Shown here: positions 56,003-64,000 of the stretch, in pieces
Position numbering within the stretch: position 1 is the stretch's first letter
How the letters are laid out: each line of letters starts with the position of its first letter
Source: Acinetobacter bohemicus ANC 3994
GTDB lineage: Bacteria > Pseudomonadota > Gammaproteobacteria > Pseudomonadales > Moraxellaceae
Direction of reading: 5' to 3'
Assembly: GCF_000367925.1 (NCBI RefSeq)
Contig: NZ_KB849167.1
Location: 104,001-168,000 of the forward strand
Length of the DNA: 64,000 nucleotides
Made by a program: the position numbers and the translations under genes
The notes under the pieces: model-generated
The model's input: the letters and a program-made list of their open reading frames with translations, nothing else
Told to the model about the DNA's origin: nothing
Database searches by the model: none

Positions 56003-56021
56003 GATAATGACTTTCATTTAC
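56003..56021. promoter_or_regulatory. Fur-box-like site upstream of zupT
   Basis: GATAATGACTTTCATTTAC matches the 19-bp Fur consensus GATAATGATAATCATTATC at 14 positions, including an intact first GATAATGA. It lies 44 bp upstream of the preferred zupT start codon. It was found by eye and no binding data are available. Confidence 0.5.
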
Positions 56022-56053
56022 ATATTTTATCAGTATGGACTGAATTATTTTAC

Positions 56054-56197
56054 TTAGAGCGTATGTTGATCTTTGACATCCTCAAGAACATCATCAAGTT
56101 CCTCAGGGTTTTTCATCAAGTGAAGAATCGACAAAGCCAAGCCGCCCCACAAAAACACCATCGAGATAATCATCATTACGATTGCTGAAGTATTCAT
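56054..56197 (-). CDS. metS: MetS-like small subunit of NSS methionine/alanine importer
   Basis: This 47-aa protein starts MNTSAIVMMIISMVFLWGGL, with one transmembrane helix and an acidic tail (NPEELDDVLEDVKDQH). GGAGAG precedes its ATG. It lies 10 bp downstream of the NSS transporter. The family is the methionine/alanine import small subunit described for MetPS in actinobacteria: a tiny partner that supports activity of the NSS permease. Confidence 0.82.
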   Translation of the reverse strand: MNTSAIVMMIISMVFLWGGLALSILHLMKNPEELDDVLEDVKDQHTL

Positions 56198-56207
56198 CTT
56201 TGCTCTC

Positions 56208-57686
56208 CTAGCGGTCTTTGACACGAGTCAAAATAAAGGCAATGACTGCACAGAAAATGACACAGCCCCATCCAAATAACCACTGTAGACTTAAACTATA
56301 ATCTCCATAACCTTTTAACAGCAAGTTATAAATGGTCATGCCTAAAGTAACCAACAAAATCAAAGAGGTAATCACTGTTAGCGTAAAATTCCAGCCTTTG
56401 CCTAATTGCACGGTTGAAATGGCATTAACATGATTTCTGATCTCAATCAAAGCTGAACGCTTGAACCACGCCACACAAATAATCGACAGCAATGCACCAC
56501 CAATGATGCCAATGTTATTGATGAAATGGTCAATAATATCAACCAATTTAATCGAATTAACACTTGAAAAGAGCACGATTGAAACCAACGCACTGCCCCC
56601 ACCGATAATCGAAACGGCTTTTTTACGGCTCCATTTCAACTTATCCATCATGGCTGAAATTGGAACTTCCAAAATACTCACCATCGATGAAATACCCGCA
56701 ACAAATAATGAGGTAAAGAATAAAATTCCGAATAAATCAGCACCGGCACCCAAGCTAGAAATGATTTTAGGGAAGGCAATAAAGGCCAGACCAATACCAC
56801 CGCTTACCACATCTTGCACATTGCTATTTGCAGCATGTGCCATAAAACCAAGTGCCGCAAAAATACCAATACCAGCTAAGATTTCAGTTGAAGCATTGGC
56901 AAAACCAACAATTAAGCCTGAACCGGTTAAATTGGTCTTTGGTTTTAAATAAGACGCATAGGTCACCATGATCCCGAAGCCCACTGAAAGCGAGAAGAAG
57001 GTATGACCATAGGCTGCCAACCAAACTTTATAGTCCATCATCGCAGACCAGTTTGGGGTAAAGAAGGCGTTTAAACCTTGCACCGCACCCGGTAATCGAA
57101 GTGCTTGAATCACCAAAAGTACGAATAAAATAAATAACAACGGCATGCAAATCTTGTTGGACAGTTCAACGCCTTTTTTCACACCACCGTATAAAATGAT
57201 TAAAGTTAATGCCCAAATACCAGCCAAGGGCCAGAAAATATGGCTTACAAAACGTGGGTCAAAACCTGTGGCTTCTGAAGTCTGTAAATACGTTTTAAAG
57301 AAAAATGCTTCTGGGTCACTGCCCCACATTTGACCAATCGAGAAGTAGATATAACTCCCGGCCCAAGTCAAAACACTGGCGTAGTACAAACCAATGATGA
57401 TACACACACAAACTTGCCACCATCCCAGTGTTTCGCCGCCTTTAAAAATGGCACGATATGCTTTTGGAGGGGAACGATTACTTTTATGTCCGACTGCATA
57501 ATCTAGAAATAAAAGCGGTAAACCTGCAGTAATTAATGCAATCAAATAAGGAATTAAGAATGCCCCACCGCCATTTTCATAAGCGACATATGGAAAGCGC
57601 CAAATATTACCTAAACCAACTGCGGATCCGATCGCTGCAATAATAAAGCCCGATCGTGACGTCCAATTTTCACGAGTATCTGTCAT
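56208..57686 (-). CDS. sodium-dependent NSS-family transporter (MetP-like)
   Basis: This is a 492-aa neurotransmitter:sodium symporter homologue with about 11-12 helices. The helix 1 motif GFIIAAIGSAVGLGNIWRFP (residues 13-32) contains the Na+ and substrate site. Other marks are ENGGGAFLIPYLIALI and the helix 6 segment FFSLSVGFGIMVTYASY. The frame opens at 57707, but the ATG at 57686 (MTDTRENWTSR), with AGGTG upstream, is the family start. The adjacent MetS-like subunit suggests import of methionine or alanine. The 57687-58226 gap upstream holds no recognised gene. Confidence 0.88.
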   Translation of the reverse strand: MTDTRENWTSRSGFIIAAIGSAVGLGNIWRFPYVAYENGGGAFLIPYLIALITAGLPLLFLDYAVGHKSNRSPPKAYRAIFKGGETLGWWQVCVCIIIGLYYASVLTWAGSYIYFSIGQMWGSDPEAFFFKTYLQTSEATGFDPRFVSHIFWPLAGIWALTLIILYGGVKKGVELSNKICMPLLFILFVLLVIQALRLPGAVQGLNAFFTPNWSAMMDYKVWLAAYGHTFFSLSVGFGIMVTYASYLKPKTNLTGSGLIVGFANASTEILAGIGIFAALGFMAHAANSNVQDVVSGGIGLAFIAFPKIISSLGAGADLFGILFFTSLFVAGISSMVSILEVPISAMMDKLKWSRKKAVSIIGGGSALVSIVLFSSVNSIKLVDIIDHFINNIGIIGGALLSIICVAWFKRSALIEIRNHVNAISTVQLGKGWNFTLTVITSLILLVTLGMTIYNLLLKGYGDYSLSLQWLFGWGCVIFCAVIAFILTRVKDR

Positions 57687-58226
57687 AGAACACCTAAACT
57701 TAGGCACTTTTTAATGCTGCTTGTTATCTGGTTATCTCGCAAGCAAAAAAGTACCATTCAAAAATAATTTGTGTGTTTGACGTTAGAGGTCACCTTTTGA
57801 GCGTCTTGTTCTAAAATACAAACAGGCAATCATTACAAAATCTTGCTTAAAGTCTTTTGCTGATTTTTGCCTTTCAATGTTTGAACAATACCCATTTTTT
57901 GCGCTTTTTTCTGTAGTTTTTACGGAAATTATTTAATTTAATAATCTATATTTTATGAATTGATCAAAAAATCGCTTTTTTTGCCAGTCATAACTCGTAT
58001 CTTGCACTTTTCACAACCCAAAGCTGGCTTTTTACAGCGGCATGCGACAGCACATCATTGCCATAAACAAACGGCATATCATGAATCTGACACGAGCTAT
58101 TTTAAAAATAACAGCAATGCAATTTGCTTTCATTCGCTATATGATTTGATCAATTCAGCATCCACTGACTCTATTTTAAGCACAACATTATTTTGCAAAA
58201 TAATCGACCTCATTTTCAGGATTTCC

Positions 58227-58919
58227 ATGCAAGCACTCAAATTATTTTGTTTTGTACTCGGACTCAGTACATTTAACACCGCACAAGCCGATATTATTGC
58301 AGTCAAAGGCGGTATTGATTATTGGCATTATAATGCTGATTTACAGCAGCCAACCTCTGTAGGCGCACAAGCAGAGCTTGAAAATGATCACAGCATGTCA
58401 TTTTCGATTGCAGTGGAACATCCAGTGCCCTTTTTACCCAATATCAAAGTTAAACATACCGATCTACAAGCTGAAAGTGATCAAAGCTTTTCAGGGCTAA
58501 AGCGCCATCAGGTCGATCTCGATTATTCAGATTTCATTCTATATTACGAAGTACTGGATAATATTATATCGGCCGATATTGGCTTTGGTGCTAAACGTCT
58601 AGAGGGTACTATCCGTCAAAATGATACCCAAACTCAGGATATCAGTGGGACTATACCTATGATCTATGCGCAAGCGGGTGCAAAACTACCATTTACAGGA
58701 TTAAGTGCTGGGGCTGAGGTCAGTTTTTCTTCATTAGATCATGATAAAATTACCGATGCACAGGCTGAACTTAAATATAATTTTGTCGACACTTTGCTTG
58801 TGGATGTCGGTGCTAAAGTAGGTTATCGCATTTTAGATATTCAGCTCGACGAGGGTTCCAACCAAGAAGCCAAATTAAAATTTAAAGGGCCTTATTTCGG
58901 CATAGACATACATTTCTAA
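58227..58919 (+). CDS. TIGR04219-type outer membrane beta-barrel protein
   Basis: This is a 230-aa outer-membrane protein. A signal peptide ends near STFNTAQA-DI (residue 21). The mature part has alternating-hydrophobicity strands typical of a small beta-barrel (IAVKGGIDYWHYNADLQ, GYRILDIQLDEG) and ends in a C-terminal aromatic (YFGIDIHF). The frame is open from 57960, but AGGA before the ATG at 58227 sets the start. Function is unknown. A GacA-type site lies immediately downstream. Confidence 0.8.
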   Translation: MQALKLFCFVLGLSTFNTAQADIIAVKGGIDYWHYNADLQQPTSVGAQAELENDHSMSFSIAVEHPVPFLPNIKVKHTDLQAESDQSFSGLKRHQVDLDYSDFILYYEVLDNIISADIGFGAKRLEGTIRQNDTQTQDISGTIPMIYAQAGAKLPFTGLSAGAEVSFSSLDHDKITDAQAELKYNFVDTLLVDVGAKVGYRILDIQLDEGSNQEAKLKFKGPYFGIDIHF

Positions 58920-58925
58920 CCTGAC

Positions 58926-58943
58926 TGTAAGCCTGAGCTTACA
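58926..58943 (+). promoter_or_regulatory. GacA-type upstream activating sequence
   Basis: TGTAAG-CCTGAG-CTTACA is a perfect 18-bp match to the GacA box TGTAAGN6CTTACA that activates rsmX/Y/Z in pseudomonads. Its centre is about 65 bp upstream of the predicted start of the small RNA at 59000, a spacing like that in Pseudomonas. A -10-like TATATT lies at 58988-58993. Confidence 0.75.
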
Positions 58944-58999
58944 TAAAATATGGAAAATGACTGCTGTTCAAGCACAGTAATCTTCACTATATTTAACTT

Positions 59000-59129
59000 A
59001 TAGAGAAACAGGATGTTTCTAAAAAACAAAAATGATAAAAGTACAAAACAGCAGGATGCTGAGGTAGCACAAAAGTAATACCTTTAAACGAATACGAAAA
59101 AGCCTCGACAGGATGTCGGGGCTTTTTTC
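59000..59129 (+). ncRNA. candidate Rsm/Csr-type CsrA-titrating small RNA
   Basis: No protein is encoded here apart from a meaningless 21-codon ORF. The predicted RNA of about 130 nt has three stem-loops that all present the same pentaloop AGGAT: AGAAAC-AGGAT-GTTTCT (59004-59020), CAGC-AGGAT-GCTG (59049-59061) and AGCCTCGAC-AGGAT-GTCGGGGCT (59101-59123). The last is followed by T6 and works as the terminator. GGA in a hairpin loop, within ACAGGAUGU, is the high-affinity CsrA/RsmA target. A perfect GacA site lies upstream. Transcript ends are inferred. Confidence 0.72.
59101..59129 (+). terminator. rho-independent terminator of the small RNA
   Basis: AGCCTCGAC / GTCGGGGCT (one G-U pair) with loop AGGAT, followed by six T. 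The same hairpin carries the third GGA loop. Confidence 0.88.
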
Positions 59130-60165
59130 ATGTACATGATGAATATTATCCGAAAATAAAAACAGTTTCATCGATGAACAAGCAGCGAATAAACATTAGT
59201 ATTCTAGATACGATCAACCATTTTAAGCCCTCAAGATTATCATGGCATGAGCAGGATACGATGCTTATTATTCAGAAAATGATGATGTTCAAGAAAGTCT
59301 GTCATTGATAATGGGTGTACTGACTGCCTTGATCAAAATAAGTCAAGACTGCGTGCTTTAGGTTTCTTCGCCATAAAACCATCAATCAAACCTCTAATAC
59401 CAAAGCCATCGTAATTCCAGTTCATCGACCAAACAACTATATAAATCCAGAAACAATCACAATAACAAGATACAACCCTTACCTTCATGAGTACCAATCT
59501 AACTAATACCAGATGCCCCCACAGTTGATTAAATTGAGTTAGATTAAACTATCGATCCAGAGTATTTACAATAACGATGGAGACCAGCATAAGCTCTAGG
59601 CTTGGATAACACCATAAACTCCCCATATTTTAGCCCAAACTAGCTAATGAGGCCTGAAAGCGACTGTCGCTTGGGACAATTTTACTAATAGCTCAGCTAG
59701 ATAAACATCTAAAGTCGGACATAAGTGATGGACAGGCCATATGTGTAATTAGCCTAAATAATGGACACTTTCATTTAGGCTGGCTTGCAACCGCAGCTTT
59801 TTTTGAATATATCCCGTTTTTCGGTGACTCTTCGTTACAATTCTTTTTAAGATTGCCAATTCTGCAAGTGAATCGCTAGACTCTGTAGTCTTGAGTTATT
59901 GGATCGTAACGTTTGAAACCAAACATAAAGATATGACCCGTTGATAGGCACTGAACCACCTCAGCCAAACTATGTGACCATTTTCAGTAATTTTTTACTG
60001 CTGCTCATAAGCACCTAATTAGTTAGCCCTTTTATTTAGCTAAAAGATATCTACCAAATTAGTCACTATTCAATTTTAAAAGCGGATACGCACTACACAT
60101 CTTAATCGTAGCGTGTATAAAGGCTCATTTTAAGGCCTATATTTTTATTTAATTTTTCCCGCACA
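59130..60165. other. gene-poor region before the rRNA operon end
   Basis: About 1 kb has no convincing gene on either strand. A 9-bp inverted repeat, AGCCTAAAT / ATTTAGGCT, lies at 59751-59781 around AATGGACACTTTC. The scattered stops suggest decayed sequence, possibly an old mobile-element scar, but no transposase remnant can be read. Confidence 0.45.
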
Positions 60166-60204
60166 TAAAAAAACACCCTCTTCTAACGAAGAGGGTGTTT
60201 TTAG
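60166..60204 (-). terminator. rRNA operon terminator
   Basis: AAAAACACCCTCTTC / GAAGAGGGTGTTTTT with loop TAAC. It lies immediately downstream (leftward) of the 5S gene. Confidence 0.95.
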
Positions 60205-60212
60205 TAATAATG

Positions 60213-60328
60213 AGCTGGCGATGACTTACTCTCACATGGGTAACCCCACACTACCATCAGCGCGAAGAGGTTTCACTTCTGAGTTCGGGAAGGGATCAGG
60301 TGGTTCACTCTTGCTATTGTCGCCAGCA
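60213..60328 (-). rRNA. rrf: 5S ribosomal RNA
   Basis: Read on the minus strand it starts TGCTGGCGACAATAGCAAGA and contains the conserved CCGAACTCAGAAGTGAAAC. The ends pair (TGCTGGCGA / TCGCCAGCT). About 116 nt. It lies 183 bp from the 23S end. Confidence 0.95.
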
Positions 60329-60511
60329 CAACTGTTTATGGACTTTTTCGGGTCTTATTTACGCTGTTTATTTCGTATGCCTTACTTTGTACCAAATGAG
60401 TTATTAACAGATTATGCTAAATTTGAGTTGGTATTGTAACTAGCTTTTAAACTAAATCAAGTATTTTGTATCGAATTAGATGAGCAATACAACTGTTTGG
60501 GTGTTGTATAG

Positions 60512-63404
<2,893 letters not shown>

Positions 63405-63766
63405 TATACAACCCCAAACAGTCGTTTCAACACTACAAGTTAATGTTGATGACCTTGCTTCGAGTTTTGTGGATTTAACCACAGTACAGCTTCAATCTAG
63501 TTCGTTTTCCAAAACGCTTGATTCAGTTAATCGCTAGTGCTCAGTTCTTTATTTTCATTTCTTCGTAACACTTGCGTGATACAAATTAATGTCAATTCAG
63601 TTCTGAGTTTAAACAATTTATTTCAACTCAAATTTATAATCTGTTAATGATTAACTACGTCTTCGTCAGATCGTAGGTAACTGTGATAAATCACAGAATT
63701 TAATAAACTAAAAACTTAATTAAGTTTTTATATTCACTAAATTCTGTAATCACCTAGCTTTATATA

Positions 63767-63842
63767 TGGTGGAGACTAACGGAGTCGAACCGTTGACCTC
63801 CTGCGTGCAAAGCAGGCGCTCTACCAACTAAGCTAAGTCCCC
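63767..63842 (-). tRNA. tRNA-Ala (anticodon TGC)
   Basis: A 76-nt cloverleaf on the minus strand: GGGGACTTAGCTTAGTTGG at the 5' end, anticodon loop CTTTGCACG, T-loop GGTTCGACTCC and encoded 3' CCA. It lies in the 16S-23S spacer, as usual. The 363 bp between it and the 23S hold only spacer sequence. Confidence 0.97.
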
Positions 63843-63913
63843 AGCTTATCATTAGATTCGATATATCTTCTTCTCTGTCTCTCAATGAATTTCTTCATCT
63901 TCGTTCGTTAGAT

Positions 63914-63990
<77 letters not shown>

Positions 63991-64000
63991 TCAGATACAT

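Noticed and set aside
59016..59078. A 21-codon ORF (MFLKNKNDKS...) within the small-RNA candidate
   Set aside because: It runs from the first hairpin through the second. Its codons are A-rich filler and the hairpin pattern explains the sequence better.
59333..59488. A 51-aa minus-strand ORF beginning MKVRVVSCYCDCFWIYIVVW
   Set aside because: No ribosome-binding site, odd composition and no recognisable family, in a region with otherwise decayed coding potential.

Overview
The window is a chromosomal segment of an Acinetobacter species. The evidence is the capsule (K) locus, with the wza-wzb-wzc export genes next to an fkpA-type peptidyl-prolyl isomerase, the low-GC Moraxellaceae codon use, and the rRNA operon organisation with tRNA-Ile(GAT) and tRNA-Ala(TGC) spacers. 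In A. baumannii the gene after fkpA is usually murJ/mviN. Here it is a second FKBP isomerase and a different gene set, so this is probably a non-baumannii species; that is inference.

Region 1 (1-18.5 kb) is the capsule locus. A leftward transcription unit runs gna, dgaA, dgaB, dgaC, a glycosyltransferase, wzx, wzy, two more glycosyltransferases, an initiating sugar-phosphate transferase, qhbB, qhbA and gdr (cut by the window edge). It encodes synthesis of UDP-GlcNAc3NAcA (gna/dgaABC) and UDP-QuiNAc4NAc (gdr/qhbAB), one initiating transferase, three further glycosyltransferases, the flippase and the polymerase, which fits a tetrasaccharide repeat. The glycosyltransferase/wzx/wzy core is much more AT-rich than its flanks. 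A divergent rightward operon holds wza, wzb and wzc. As written, wza carries a -1 frameshift in a run of seven C.

Region 2 (18.7-31.5 kb) is housekeeping and accessory metabolism: two FKBP isomerases, a dienelactone hydrolase, a HIT protein, MutY, an M23 lipoprotein, Tag, an alcohol dehydrogenase, a MocR regulator, a LysR/MFS divergent pair, a START protein and DapB. Region 3 (31.7-41.7 kb) has DnaJ, an RND efflux pump with its adaptor and a divergent TetR repressor with clear palindromic operators, and PEP carboxylase. Region 4 (42-55 kb) has a uracil/xanthine permease preceded by a RutR-like palindrome, a LysR regulator, a TauE exporter, a glutamine-synthetase-like enzyme, a chorismate mutase-like protein overlapping an unusual double-thioredoxin-fold protein, two different dihydroxy-acid dehydratases separated by a block of hairpins, and fmt-rsmB. 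Region 5 (55-59 kb) has a ZIP metal transporter with a Fur-box-like site, an NSS transporter with its tiny MetS-like subunit, and an outer-membrane protein.

The most interesting element is at 58,926-59,129. A perfect TGTAAG-N6-CTTACA GacA-type activating sequence is followed about 65 bp later by a short transcript candidate made of three stem-loops. Each loop is AGGAT, and the last stem is a rho-independent terminator. It has no protein-coding role that I can see and looks like an Rsm/Csr (CsrA-titrating) small RNA. The window ends in an rRNA operon read leftward (tRNA-Ile, tRNA-Ala, 23S, 5S).
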